Positions 1-11,399 of a DNA stretch of 64,000 nt are shown here, one piece after another; positions within the stretch are counted from its first letter, which is position 1, and each line of letters starts with the position of its first letter. Below the pieces are notes generated by a model. It was not told where the DNA came from. It did no database searches and worked only from the letters and a program-made list of their open reading frames with translations. The translations under genes and the position numbers were made by a program. Source of the stretch: Liquidambar formosana (lineage: Eukaryota; Streptophyta; Magnoliopsida; Saxifragales; Altingiaceae); assembly GCA_039720395.1 (NCBI GenBank), contig CM077823.1:38856536-38920535 (forward strand), written 5' to 3'.

Positions 1-197
1 TCAAACAATATATTATACAATTTACATTATACAATTGGGGGACAAGTTGAACTTTCCCTTTTTATTTTTATTTTTATTTTTTATTTTTTATTTTTTATTT
101 TTAAAAAAGTATCCAAAACATTAATCTTGACTAATACCTTAAGTATGTACAATCCTTCTATTCTACACACACCAAATAATTTATTTAGTCCTTGGAC

Positions 198-575
198 CTT
201 CAAACAAGGTCGTGGATTAATAGCATTAGATTCTCGCTTCGTCCCATACTTTGTACAAGAAAACTTAGCATCAATTAATTTGTTGGATATCTTCGATCGA
301 CGACTAGTTTTCCTTGAGACAGCAAATCCTAAAAATTTGGCATACTTCAAGTAAAATGAATATGCCTCTTCATGTGAATCAAACTCCATACCATTATAAG
401 GCCCCAAATTTTGGTCATCCTTACTAGTTAAGCCCATTCCTAAATCATTAGCACTATCTTTAATCCCACAATCCCCTTTGTCAACATGTTCTTCACCACC
501 CATCATATTTTCACCCACATAGGGAGTAATGTCCTCTTCACAGTTATCAAAATTTAAATCAATATTTAGCCCCAT
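198..575 (-). CDS. FAR1-related protein, first coding exon (partial)
   Basis: The ATG at 575 opens a reading frame whose residues about 63-125 match the N-terminal FAR1 DNA-binding domain: GMEFDSHEEAYSFYLKYAKF, then a basic SRRSK stretch, a Cys (FSCTKYG) and NPRPC. FAR1/FHY3-like proteins are Mutator-transposase-derived transcription factors. The first 60 residues are acidic, as usual before this domain. The frame stays open to 81, but resemblance to the family stops after PRPCLK. There the minus strand reads AAG|GT, so I end the exon at 198 and treat the rest as intron. The transposase-like MULE core and SWIM finger would lie left of the window. Seen: the open frame and domain. Inferred: the splice site and whether the gene works. 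It could also be a truncated relic. Confidence 0.75.
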
Positions 576-599
576 GGTCGCCTAAAATAGATAAAAAAT

Positions 600-1380
600 A
601 AAACAAGTATATACAAAAATCCACCATATGATAAGTTAAAATTTCATAATTAATTCATTAACCTATGGAATCTAAATTGAAACAACCATTAACTATCAGT
701 GGTTCTAAATATTTCAAATAAATAAATAAATAAATTCAAACATTTATATGACAAAATAAAAATGAAAAAAAAAAAATCATACGGAATGGTGGTCTTGGAA
801 AGACCAATTATTTTCATACACACACGTCGTTTTTGTTGGGGGGGGAGGGGAATATAAAAATTTTCTTTTACTTCTCCGTCGTCCGACAACTAGTCCAGTC
901 CAGATCTCCAACGATTTTATCACCTGTTTATCCTTCCCTCTCCTCTTCCTTGTCCCAAAAAAAATAAAAAAAGAAGAAAGCCGCTTCCTTTTTGAAGATT
1001 TTTATTTTTATTTTTAATCTAGGGTTTTAATCTAGATTCTTCAATCCCTTTATAGTTTTCACCTTTCACATTAACAGAAGCCAAACATAATTAGTAAAGA
1101 TGAAATAAAAGAAGAATCACTGATCTTATTTTTTATTTTTTATTTTTTATAAAAGAAAACCCTAATAAAGTTTGGGAGAAGAAATAAAAGAATATACAGA
1201 AAGGTAGAATACCTTTCGAGGTTGATGAATACGGTGTAAAATAGCTTCAAAAACTTTCCTCTCTCCCTTAATTTTTTACTTCGGTTAGATTTCTCTCTCC
1301 ATTTCTCTTCACCTCCATAACTTCAGTTTCCTATTTTGCTGGCTGAACGTCTCCTTCTCCTTTGGCTACAGGCTTTTACT
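600..1380 (-). promoter_or_regulatory. Upstream and 5' UTR region of the FAR1-related gene
   Basis: This is AT-rich, non-coding sequence just upstream of the FAR1-like start codon on the minus strand. It has purine/pyrimidine tracts, for example pyrimidine-rich 1255-1310 on the plus strand. No credible reading frame overlaps it. I infer promoter and leader from position only; no specific box is claimed. Confidence 0.3.
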
Positions 1381-1399
1381 TTATTGAAAAAATGATTAT

Positions 1400-2660
1400 T
1401 TTAATATACTCCAGGTTGTCTGATTAACCTATAACATTTTATATTATAAAACTGGAAATACCCGGTTGCCTTTTGTATTGTTGATAGTGGAGGACAAGTG
1501 TCACCGTGATAAGGCAAAGCCCCATAAGCGATGGTCAGAACGACTGACCTTAGCACCGCCCAAAGGGTATAGGGAGCACAAAATTGTGCCTTACTGCCAC
1601 GATTTAGCTTAAAATCATTCTCCTTAAAATAATGAAACTGATTGTGAATGGCGTAACTGGATTGTAAGGGCTGTTCTCTTTCATGCAGGGGCTGCTTCTT
1701 GGTCGCCTTCTTTTTCCGTGATTTTTAACTGGTGTAACGGGCTGCGATTTGTTCTCAAAATTTGGGCACAGGTTGCGAGTTTGGCCTAGCTCCCAAAAGG
1801 TATTCCTTAGGGCCAGTATTCCTTCATTTTGTTGAGCATTGTGATCAGGGCGGATGCACTTCCGTGCGCACGTGCAGCTACTCAAATTTTTTTAATTTTT
1901 TTTAAATAAGTAATTTTATTTAAATTTACTAAAGTGTTTTAACTCCATTGAGAAAAAATGTTTAATTTTGACTAAATTTGGTTAAATTTTAATTAATTTT
2001 AGTTAAATTTATTAATGTACACCATTTTGGTATATTATAAAAATGGTAAATTGTAGAAAATCTCCCCGAAGTATGGGGTTAGCAGATAATCCCCTTGTGT
2101 TTTAATTTTACCAATGTGCCCCTAGTTCAGTTGGAAGACGAAATCAATTGTCAATGGCCACCCAGCCATGAACGTCAGTGAGGGTTTAGACGATTATAGG
2201 AGGGTTAATGGCATTTTGGGCAACACGAGAAAAATTTCTAGATCCACCTCCCTAACTGAGATGAAAACTTAAAACTTTTTACAATCAAGAAAGCAGGACA
2301 GCCAGGACCTGATGGGTACCATTGTTTTATTGTTTTTGGTTTTTTAATATAGGATGAAGAGCCGCCTATCCCATATCCCAGGCCTTAAAAAATAAATATA
2401 CAGTCCACTGAGCTGAACCCAAATCTTAAGGCCCTGTTTGGGAAAACTGTAATTTTTGTTTTTAGACAACAGCAGAAGAAAATCAGAAGTCACGATTAGC
2501 AAAAGAGAATCAGTCTCTTTTTTAAAACTGTATTTCAAAAGTACTGCTAGAGTTAGAAGTGATTTTTTGTCTGTTTGGGAAGAACATTTGTTGAAGTTCT
2601 TATAACCCTGAATTAATTGAACTGCCCCTTATAATAAATTTTTTTTAATGTTTTTTTTTC
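1400..2660. other. Intergenic repeat-like sequence without a gene
   Basis: No gene seen. A stretch beginning at 2432 with GGCCCTGTTTGGG resembles the end of a Tourist or hAT MITE, but I found no matching far end. The segment 2040-2230 resembles the short plant MITEs that begin with a 'gGTAAATT'-type terminus (compare 5221-5468). Both are probably truncated. Confidence 0.3.
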
Positions 2661-2683
2661 CTCTATTTGGTATTAGTAGTGAT

Positions 2684-2882
2684 TTTTTTTTTTTTATTTT
2701 TAATATCAATGATTGGGGTATCCTAAGCCGTACTCTTATAGAAATTTGAGTTTAGACTATTCCCCTAACAGCCCAGATGAGACGTCTCATACCCATACAA
2801 ACAATAAGATCAGTGAGGTGTCAAAATGATAACCTCTGGAAAACACACATAAGACTTGACCGTTCAATCAACCCTACAAATG
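2684..2882 (-). mobile_element. Diverged tRNA-derived SINE (same family as 53772-53968)
   Basis: Read on the minus strand, this starts with a GGTTGATTGAACGGTCAAG-like A-box head. It continues through a weak B box (GGTTATCATTTTGACACC) and the shared body, and ends in an A-rich tail (poly-T on the plus strand at 2683-2695). Flanks GTATTAGTAGTGATTTT (about 2670-2686) and GTATTATTAGGGATTTT (about 2883-2899) look like an aged target-site duplication. It lines up along its length with the better-preserved copy at 53.8 kb. Confidence 0.65.
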
Positions 2883-3099
2883 TGTATTATTAGGGATTTT
2901 GCTTATGTTTTTTTTTTTTTAAAATATATTTTTTTAAAATATTTTTTTTTTTCACGCTTAAAACAAAGAAAAAAAACAGAGCATGAATTGATATTTTTTT
3001 TAAAAAAATTTTTATTACAAATCCAAATTTTATGGAATCAATTCTTGAAAAAATTCCAACAAGTATAAATCAATAAATATAGGAAGGGAGCAAAAAAAG

Positions 3100-3400
3100 A
3101 AGAAAAAGATTTGATGTTTGAATTAGGATATTACGGGTCTAAGTTGGTTGAAGTTACCAACACATTGATGCCAGTAGAAGAGAAGGGCATAGCCATAGGA
3201 GAGGAGAGGACTTGAGTCTAAGGTGGGGCCTATTATCGTTTTGTTAAAGGATATGAGTGGAAAAATTGTTTTCACACTCAAACATTAAGGGTATTTTTGG
3301 AAATATAAAAAGTTATTAAAATCCTCTGCAAAAGTTAAGGCTTGACATCCTTGTTGCTCTCCCTACTGCCAACATCAATGCGGCTTGATAATTTTAGGCC
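3100..3400. other. No gene seen
   Basis: AT-rich intergenic sequence without coding, RNA or transposon signals that I can support. Confidence 0.4.
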
Positions 3401-3410
3401 TTAAAAATAA

Positions 3411-3620
3411 GGATAAATTACACTTTACCCCTTTCATGTTTAGATTGTTTTTAGTAAACCCTTTACAGTTTAAAACCGGACAAATGACTACATTAATTTT
3501 CAACGAGATGTCACTATTGCCCCTTCCGTTAATGCCACGCCGGATAAGTGGATGGAAACCTGTCACGTGCGAGGCGCGTGACACATTTCAGCCCCTTTAA
3601 TGCCTAATTACCCTTTTTTT
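3411..3620. repeat. MITE-like fragment related to 5221-5468
   Basis: It begins GGATAAATTACACTTTACCCC and shares the internal AGTTTAAAACCGGACA block with the complete element at 5221-5468. It is more GC-rich in its second half (3530-3590). The right terminal repeat is not clear, so this is probably a truncated or diverged member. Confidence 0.45.
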
Positions 3621-3711
3621 TTGGGTGGAGAGACGTTTTTGCCCCTGCACCTCACGTGATACACATCAGCACCTTATAAAGCTGTTGCTGATCATTCGAA
3701 CTGAGGGGAGA

Positions 3712-4221
3712 TGAAGCGGGCAGGGCGAGGGCGCAGCCAGCCGTTGGAAGCGCTTGATCTGAAAGGTAAGGCTCTCTCTCTTCCCTTCTCTCTTCCCTCT
3801 TCTCTGCCTCTTCTCTTTCTCCTCTATCGGTTCTATTCTCTCAGACGAGCTGTACTGCCAGTTGCAGTACTAATTTGATCACAAAAAAAAATGCCGTGTT
3901 TAAGCACTGCAAATTACGAAAAAAAAGGAGGACTATTTATTAGCAGCAAAGGGTAAATTTTTTTAGGGTTAGGGTTTCATAGTTAGTGACTTAGTATGAA
4001 AGATTCTATTTTTTCCCAAGTTGTTGCAAGTTAATGTTGAGAAAATGATATATTTGGATATTGTTGAGTTTGAGCATTATTATTTGCAGATGGCCTCTAG
4101 TCAAACTGTAGAAGCCCCACATCATCATTTTGCCCCTAATTGCCATTCTGGCTTAGAAGCTCCACTTAGGATGTCAATGACTGAGATGAATCCAGGAGAC
4201 GTTTTCACGGCTGTACTCTAA
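3712..4221 (+). CDS. Possible small two-exon gene, unknown function
   Basis: The ATG at 3712 begins a short GC-rich frame (MKRAGRGRSQPLEALDLK) that runs into a strong donor, AAAG|GTAAGG at 3765. A TTATAAA box and a CACGTG motif (3652-3680) lie upstream. A second candidate exon starts after TTATTTGCAG at 4091 with ATGGCCTCT; it encodes MASSQTVEAPHHHFAPNC and stops at 4219-4221. The first exon's ATG does not read in frame into the second, so any protein would start at one ATG or the other. I do not recognise the product. The second exon has the codon structure of real coding sequence but is only 43 codons. It could be two unrelated fragments. Confidence 0.25.
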
Positions 4222-4349
4222 GTATAGGGTATGATTATTAAATTTCACTCGTTGCATATTTCAATTTGGGTCCCTAATACTTACCTAATCATGCAATTTT
4301 TTGTACACGAATGGTGGTTGTGAATTTTTTAAAGTTGGTAAAATTATCA

Positions 4350-4560
4350 AATCGTCTCTTAACTTTTTTGGCTTATAAGTATATTTTAATATTTTCAAGT
4401 ATAATCTAACCACAAAAGAAATTAGCTTTATATAGATTGAGCGGTTAGGATTTAGGTGTGTCTCTTAACTTTATTAACTTGTAAGGGTATTTTAATATTT
4501 TCAAGTATAGTCTAACCACAAAAGAAATTGGCTTTATATAGATTGAGCGGTTAGCTTTTA
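4350..4560 (-). repeat. Tandem 106-bp duplication, Helitron 5'-end-like
   Basis: Two head-to-tail copies, starting near 4350 and 4456, share TAACCACAAAAGAAATT and CTTTATATAGATTGAGCGG. On the minus strand each contains TCTATATAAAG, which resembles the TC-start of plant Helitrons; compare the right end of the element at 44571-45044. A third partial unit begins at about 4560. Confidence 0.5.
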
Positions 4561-5220
4561 GGTGTATTTCGTAAAGATCATTGCTTAAATTCTTCGCAAT
4601 AATATTAATTTGGGTTTTAGGCCATATGAGATATTTCATACGGTCCTTACGATATTAATTTGGGTTAAAATCTTGACAAGAATGAAACTTAAGATAGATT
4701 AATAAAAAATAAATATATATATAATTAGGGGGTTTATTTTCACACCTTAGTTTTTTTGCCTGCATATGCACCTTTCCATAATCTATTTTCACATCCCTTC
4801 AACCTATGGAGAGATTACCATAGGGTTAATAAAAATCAATTGGGCCCAAGGTGCTATCAAAATAATCGTACAATCTCCAGTATTCTAGTCCATTGCCGGT
4901 GCTCCTCTTTCACACCAATGGTGTCCCAATGAAATACCATTTTTTTTTTTAATATGATTATTTTATAAAGATGGCAGTACATGACATCTATGACTCTACC
5001 TTCATTTAGTGCGCGTTCAACAAACTTTCTATGCTTTTTTTTTTCAAAAAATAAAAATTTATTTTATACTTTATCTCCCTTTTCTTATTACCTCAATCTC
5101 GTATCATTTGCACAAGTCAAGGATAAAGTCAATAATTTAGTTGGAGGGAGGTAAACTTTAGTTGATTGTTCGTATTTTATCTTAATTCAAAAAATTAAAG
5201 AATTTTTAGTTTAAAATTTT

Positions 5221-5468
5221 GGGTAAATTATACTTTGCCCTCTTATAGTTTAGGTCAATTTCATTTTGCCCTCTTATAGTTTAAAACCGGACAGTCAACT
5301 TCCTTCAGTTTTATATTTTTTTTCACTTATGCCCCCTTCTGGTGATGACGTGTCAGTTAAATGGATTACCACGTGTCATGTGCAAGGGGGCAAAGTGTAA
5401 TTTATGAACTATAGGAAGGTTTGTTGAAATCTACTCAAACTTGAAGGGGGTAAAATTTAATTTACCCT
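5221..5468. mobile_element. MITE with terminal inverted repeats and 8-bp target duplication
   Basis: The left end GGGTAAATTATACTTTGCCC is an inverted match of the right end (…GGGGTAAAATTTAATTTACCC). AAAATTTT flanks both sides (5213-5220 and 5469-5476). About 248 bp, with no coding capacity. TSD length and size fit a non-autonomous hAT- or Mutator-type element. The AT-rich TSD could partly be chance. Confidence 0.6.
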
Positions 5469-5628
5469 AAAATTTTTCTTATCCTTTTATTTTGAAGTAG
5501 AAAAAATTGCAAAAGTTTATACTCCGTAATCCATTGACAAAATGAAAGAGGTAGGAAAGAAAAAATAATATGGTTTGAATTTGGGTTAACAAATCTGGAA
5601 TTTCACCCAAAAAAAAAAAATAATTAAT

Positions 5629-5845
5629 GAAAATAAAAGTGTTGTTAGTAACCTCACTTTTATTACACTAAAAGCGACGTAACGCAATAACGCTGCTTTT
5701 ATAATGCAAGCAGTTACTCCACTTTTGATACAATGAAAACAGTTTTAGTAACATTGCTTTTTGTGTAATAAAAGCATCTTTGATAAAACGGCTTTCAGTG
5801 TACTAAAAACGGCATTACTAACACCGCTTTTACTTTAAGTGTTTT
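5629..5845. repeat. Palindromic AAAAGCG/CGCTTTT repeat array (CACTA subterminal-like)
   Basis: Several imperfect inverted units of the type AAAAGCGACGTAACG and its complement alternate across 217 bp. The left edge (AAAAGTGTTGTTAGTAA) is inverted at the right edge (TTACTAACACCGCTTTT). Similar arrays occur in the subterminal regions of plant CACTA elements. No transposase or CACTA terminus is visible, so the family is an inference. Confidence 0.45.
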
Positions 5846-5849
5846 TTTT

Positions 5850-6890
5850 TTCAAAAAATTTATTTTTTAACATTGCCCCAATGATTATTTTGATTTAATT
5901 ATTTAATTTATTTTGTTTATGTCTTTTAAATTTAATTGACATATTATATTAACAAAGATACTTTGCTATTTTAGAAATAAGAATTTTGTTAAAATTCAAA
6001 TTACTCAATGAACTTTGAATCTAATGACATGATCCATCTTAATAGGTGTATAGGATTTACAAGGTTTTGATTTCGACTCTATGTTGGTATGTATTTTTTT
6101 TCTATTGTTTGGCAACATATATATAAATCCATTCATTGCACTGGTTTTAAAACTAGTATTTACAATTATGGTGAAGGATAGCCATGGGTGGTCACCATTC
6201 TAGTTGCACCTTGACCACAGGTCTAGCCCGCCCCTGAAAAGTGTTAAATGGGCTTCACCCTGATGACCCTATAAAATAATCATCCAAGCATGTTGTAACA
6301 ATCATGTTGGCAGAAGAAACAAACAAGAAATAGAATCAATTGGTATTATCTAAGTTCTACTAGGATGAATATCGTGCCACGTGCTTAATGTTACTTGCCA
6401 GTTGTCATGTAATATTTAGGGTCTCACATGGAATGCTGTGTTACACTATGAATGTAAAATAAGCATCATAGCTGTATAGAATGAGAAATAAGGTTTCAAA
6501 TCAAGGATTTTTATATTCAAAAACAAGTTAGAGGAGGAATAAAGTTTGTATGAGTTGGTGCCATGTTGCAAAATATGATCGGAGTCCTTAGGTTGCAGCA
6601 TGAGAAAATGGTTCTGCAAAAATAAAGAAGTGCAGCTGAAAGCATCAGTTAACAATGATGCAGACAGAGAATCTGAGACGATGTTCTTGATGTCAAGTTG
6701 GGCTGGAGCAAGAAATACTCTATATACAAACATTAAATGAAACCTCAAAATCCATAATCAAAACATATAATGGAAGGCAGGGGATCCCTTTCAAACTCAT
6801 GTAAAAGAAAACACCATTACTGTTTCAAAACGCAAATAAAGTTGTTACATATAGAGTTAGATATTTGATTGGGCTTTTTATCGCCTATGC
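5850..6890. other. No gene seen
   Basis: Non-coding sequence with short frames only, none resembling a known protein. There is no clear transposon boundary. Confidence 0.35.
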
Positions 6891-6959
6891 CTAGCCCAAA
6901 ATTTCAATAGGCCAACAAGTGCTGACATGCATAGTCCTATGGGCCAGTGGGGGACTGCA

Positions 6960-7100
6960 ATTCTGGTGGCTTAGGTGGACTGGGGGGTGAACCCAGGCTC
7001 TACCCAGGTTTAAATTCAAGGTGAGTCTGCTTTTCGGGTTGTTAGGGAAAAGGAAAAATCCAATATGAGTTCCCCCACCCCCACCACAAAAAAATAATTT
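6960..7100 (+). mobile_element. Possible SINE fragment
   Basis: GGTGGCTTAGGTGGAC could be a pol III A box and GGTTTAAATTCAAG a B box about 40 bp later. The unit runs into an A-rich tail at about 7085-7115. No target duplication was found, so this is tentative. Confidence 0.3.
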
Positions 7101-7592
7101 AAAAAAAAAAGAAAAGAAAACCACACACGCACACACACTTAAGCCCAATCTTAATTGTCTTCCAAGTTGCAGCCTATGAGCTCCAATAAGGAGTTAGATC
7201 AGCATGTAACTGGGCTCTTGCACCTGGTACTAGGTTTTGTTCATGGGTCAAATGTCCATAAACTCTTGGGCCATGGAGTCATTCCCATTGTACGTCGCCA
7301 CTCTTTTAGAGGGCCCAAGTGATGGGTAAAGGACCTAAAGGTTATACAATCTCTCTAATTACCCCAAAGAAAAATGCTATTCATCTATCGTGTTTTTTTT
7401 TTTTTTTTTTTTTTAATGATATGATTACCGATGTAGTATACATTTTAGAAAACTCTAAAAATAAAAAGAAAAAAAAATACATTTGTTGATGTAACAATGC
7501 ATCTAAAAATCACAACCAAAAAAAAAAAAAAAACCATATCTTGATGCAGTTGTTGTGACTACTGCCAAAAATGAATCCAACTGCAAGTAGGG

Positions 7593-7820
7593 TCATTGAA
7601 AATTTTCTGCTTTGTATACCAAGGAAATGTTGCAGACAATACGAACCTTTCTCCGGACCTCGCTGGCATTGAGCCTCCTCAGTGTCTTTTGGAAGGTCTG
7701 AATGAGGATAAGAGTCCTCCCTCGCCCCAAACTGTGGGAAAATGGCCTAGTCACCTTTCTAGCTTTACGCAACATGATTTCTCTTCTCTCTTCTCTGTTA
7801 TCTGAAGACATAGGCAGCAA
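7593..7820 (-). other. Short basic open frame, unrecognised, possible exon
   Basis: The minus strand has an open, Arg/Lys-rich frame (REERREIMLRKARKVTRPF…) running from 7820 to a stop at 7593. CAG precedes ATAACAGAG near 7803 and a GAG|GTCCGG donor lies near 7660, so it could be an internal exon. The amino-acid composition looks more coding-like than its surroundings. I do not recognise the family, and no neighbouring exon is apparent. Confidence 0.25.
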
Positions 7821-8044
7821 ATTATTAATACATATCAGAATACCAAAAGGAATTCCAAACCACTACCAAACCAGCCAGGGGAAACAAAACTCACTGAACA
7901 AAATACACCCACAACGAAACCTACTAATGACCTCACCCCACAGGGCTAACCATCACAAACCAGTCCATAATGTTGTTATGAGAAATGAATTAATATTTCC
8001 ATTTTTACCAAACACTTCCAAATTTGTTGTTTTACCAAATTAAC

Positions 8045-10600
8045 ATATATATAGCAAATGAGCTCTGTTAGAATAAATAGAGCCTTAGTGTTCACAAGTT
8101 CAGGGTTTATAAACGTAGATTTCCAGGACACTTTTCATTCATTGAAAAAGAGGCATTTTGTTTTCACGTAGTTTCATCTAATAACAATTTTAATTTTTAA
8201 AAACATGGAATATTAGAGAAAAAAACTGACCACATTGGGAGGATTAGAGAATCCAATTTTTTGACTAGTAATAGAATCCAATGTTTTTATGTTTTTTTTT
8301 TTTTACATGGGAAATTTTAAGGTTTCAATAGCACAATGGAAATGATGTCACAAATTGGAAACACATTGAATCGCTTGGAAAACTAAAATAAAGTCTACTT
8401 AGAGGTTCTTACTAGGCCTTTTTGGAGGATAAGTGTGGGTTAACTTTATAGACTCTTGGGCTATGTCATTTATATGGGCTTCCTCATTTGTGTGGTGTGT
8501 GTTTAGCATGGTTTTTTTTTTTTAGGCATATAAAGTCATTGATTTGAAACTCGAAAAAGGACTATAGATCTAAAAGAAGAGATGCAAAAGACAAATTGAA
8601 GAAGCAAGTGTAATTCAAATTTCTGATAATATATATCAATATTGCACACACACATATATGCAAAAATAAAAATAAAAACTGCACACGCACACATATATGC
8701 CAATATCCTAAGTTCCTAACAGATAAAGAATTGAAGGAAATGCTTGAAGTACATAAATTGTTAAATATCAACAAGTTCAATTCTTGTATGGAGATTGTAT
8801 AAAATAATATCTTAGGCATCCAATAAAGTAGTTTAGGTTAGGTTATTGCATAGTCACACAATTAGATCATCTAAGAATGAAAAAATGTGATATATATTGA
8901 CTTCAAATATAAAACTATAAAACATATTTTATATAGAATTTAATCGTAACTAACCTATAAAATCCTGGGATTTGAAGAGGGATTAGAAGTTGCAAAATGA
9001 CGTGCGTGCTTTCAAGAACTCCCTTGACAGGTTTGGATTGTTCGTCATCGTATTCATGTCATAATGACTAATAATGTCAACTCGCTTAGTTTGCATTCTA
9101 AATAGTTGCAAATAGTGTCATAATATGTTAATAGAGAAAAAACAACATGGTGTTCTAGTAGTGGGTGGCTTCAGCTCCAAAAGTTTTTATTTTCCTCTAC
9201 ATATTTCTCATTTGCATCCCTTGCAACCCAAGTAGTGCTGGACAGAAATTGTTCTAGAATCACCTATTACAAGAGATAGATAGATTCAACTCTCTCGTAG
9301 TAAAAGGGGTTTCTTATGAGGTGTTATGTTGGATTTTCATTGAAATTTGGAAAATGTGTGCATATATGTATTGTGGGGGTTTTTTGTTCTCTCTCTCTTC
9401 AATTAGTTGATAAAATTCAATTTTTCATACTTATTTCTAACCACCTCAAACCACCGCTTCACATGATTCTTCCATTATGTTATCACATAGTAATACTATA
9501 GTATTGTAGTTTGGATTTATTATTTATTTGAACAAAATAAATGTGACAATTCTGCCAAGATTTTTTCGTTCGTTGGGGGAAGAATCCGTACGAATCGGAC
9601 TACCTTATACTACTTGGAGAATGCTTTATAATATTTGAGATCGCTATAATGCTCTGGACGATTTGGCCATATGAGGCTTGCCTCCTTATATAAGTTCTTA
9701 TGGAGAATTCTAGAATGCAAAGAATGGTTCTGATTATACCAAATGGCAACGATCCAACGGTTGGGAGAGTTCTAGAACAACCTTTGAAATCCTCCTACAT
9801 CCTCACAAAAATATTCTAACACAAGAATGTACAAGAATTGCAAGAATACACAAGAATACTCTATATTTGTCTAACATTCCTCAGGGTAAAAAAAACAGTA
9901 GAGAGTTCTGGAAGGTTTTAGACATCCTTCTCTCTAAATCCTTGGGCATACTTGCGTGCGTGCTATGTCATGCGTTAACCTAAATAGACCTACACAATTT
10001 GATTGTTAAATAGATTTCACTTGTCCTCTTAGATAACCTATTTAATAATCAAATCATGTCCGAGTTCAAAAATTTGATACATATAATCATGTCATGTTTG
10101 GGTTAGCCTATTTACTTGAGTATTTGTGTCTTGATAGAACACCAATATGCATATCAACATGAATTTCCACTCATACTTAAATGGAATTTCCTTTTAGATG
10201 ATCGGATTTAACTATTCATGATTATGACATGACTGATATTGGCATTGGTAAGGCCAACAAATACTCAAATTGCTATGTTGTACGAATACAGGTGAGTTGC
10301 AAAGGATAGATTGTTATAGCTTCTAGATTCCAAAGAAAGGGTGATAAGTTTTCAATAAATGTAGTTTGGTGAGAATTCCAAATGAAATCAAACTGAAGAT
10401 TTTGGCTAATAAGCATGGAGGGTTTACAATCTTAGGTTGTTTCACATGAAGGCGTTTATGTTAGAAAAACAAATTTTGGGGAATAGAGCAGGATTTTTTA
10501 TTATTTTTTATTTTTTATGAGGGCGGCTATTACAACCCATCAACTTTATTTGTAAACCCTACTTCTTTTAAGCTTCTCAAGGTTATGAACAACTTTGTAG
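8045..10600. other. Long AT-rich stretch without recognised genes
   Basis: Scattered short frames with no family resemblance, and CA/TA microsatellites near 8640-8700. Segment 9690-9900 has repetitive 'caagaatac' motifs of LTR-like appearance, but no boundary is visible. I see nothing else that I can support. Confidence 0.35.
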
Positions 10601-10696
10601 CATAAAGTTTTTTCAAAAACTATCGTTTAAGTGGATTATTTAGCCATTTATAATTTTCGTTTTTGTAAATTATACTCGCCTACCTGCGCTTTAGGG

Positions 10697-11327
10697 TTTC
10701 CTCGGAGCATTCTACAGGGAGACATTGAACCTGCTAATATACTTTTCGACCATGATAACCAAGTTATATTAGCGGCCTTTGGCTTGTCAAGGATGATTGA
10801 AGATCATAATATACACCATACCACAGACATCAAAGGGTCTTCTGTGTATCTCAACCCCAAATACATACAGTCACGTAAGTGTCGAAAAGAGAATGATGTG
10901 TATAGCTGTGGTGTTGTACTCGTCAAAATTCTAACAAGACTATAGCCAACTTCTCAAACAAGTTCCGCTTGTTTGAGATTTTGGCAGAAGAAGATTTGAA
11001 AATCCATCTTCTATAGTTCTACGTTACCGTGATGTTGGGGTTGAAAAAGAAGACTTCGATAAGGTTGTAAATTTGCAACAATTGTAGTAAATTATTTGGA
11101 GTTTGAAGTAGAAAAAAAGGCCAACTATGGAATTTGTGAAACAGGAACCTTTTCTGTCATTGCAATAGATACTTATCACAACGACTTTGATGTTATTACA
11201 AAGACTTTTACTGTTGCATGATCCAGTTGGGCCCGCAGATGCCGCTTCAACTTCAATGTATATTTCTCATTCAAGTGCTTTTACTTTGGATGAGAAACCA
11301 CTTATGTCAAAGAAGGAAAATGAGTAA
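10697..11327 (+). pseudogene. Wall-associated/ZRK-type kinase C-terminal relic
   Basis: A kinase C-lobe can be followed across several frames. ILQGDIEPANILFD stands where HRDIKPxNILLD is expected, AAFGLSR replaces DFGLSR, YLNPKYIQS replaces YLDPEYLQS, and then comes ENDVYSCGVVLVKILT. A TAG (10943-10945) ends that frame. Homology resumes downstream as NKFRLFEIL, then RPTMEFVK (about 11120), and ends with a Ser-rich tail (…SKKENE) stopping at 11325-11327. Loss of the HRD arginine and the DFG aspartate plus frame breaks make an active kinase impossible. WAK-like and ZED1-related kinases both fit. The N-lobe is absent upstream. Confidence 0.75.
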
Positions 11328-11399
11328 AAGATTCTCTAGTGCTTTACATTCTACTTCATGCTATTCCCACCCCACTCTTTTTTTTTCCTTTTTCTTTTT

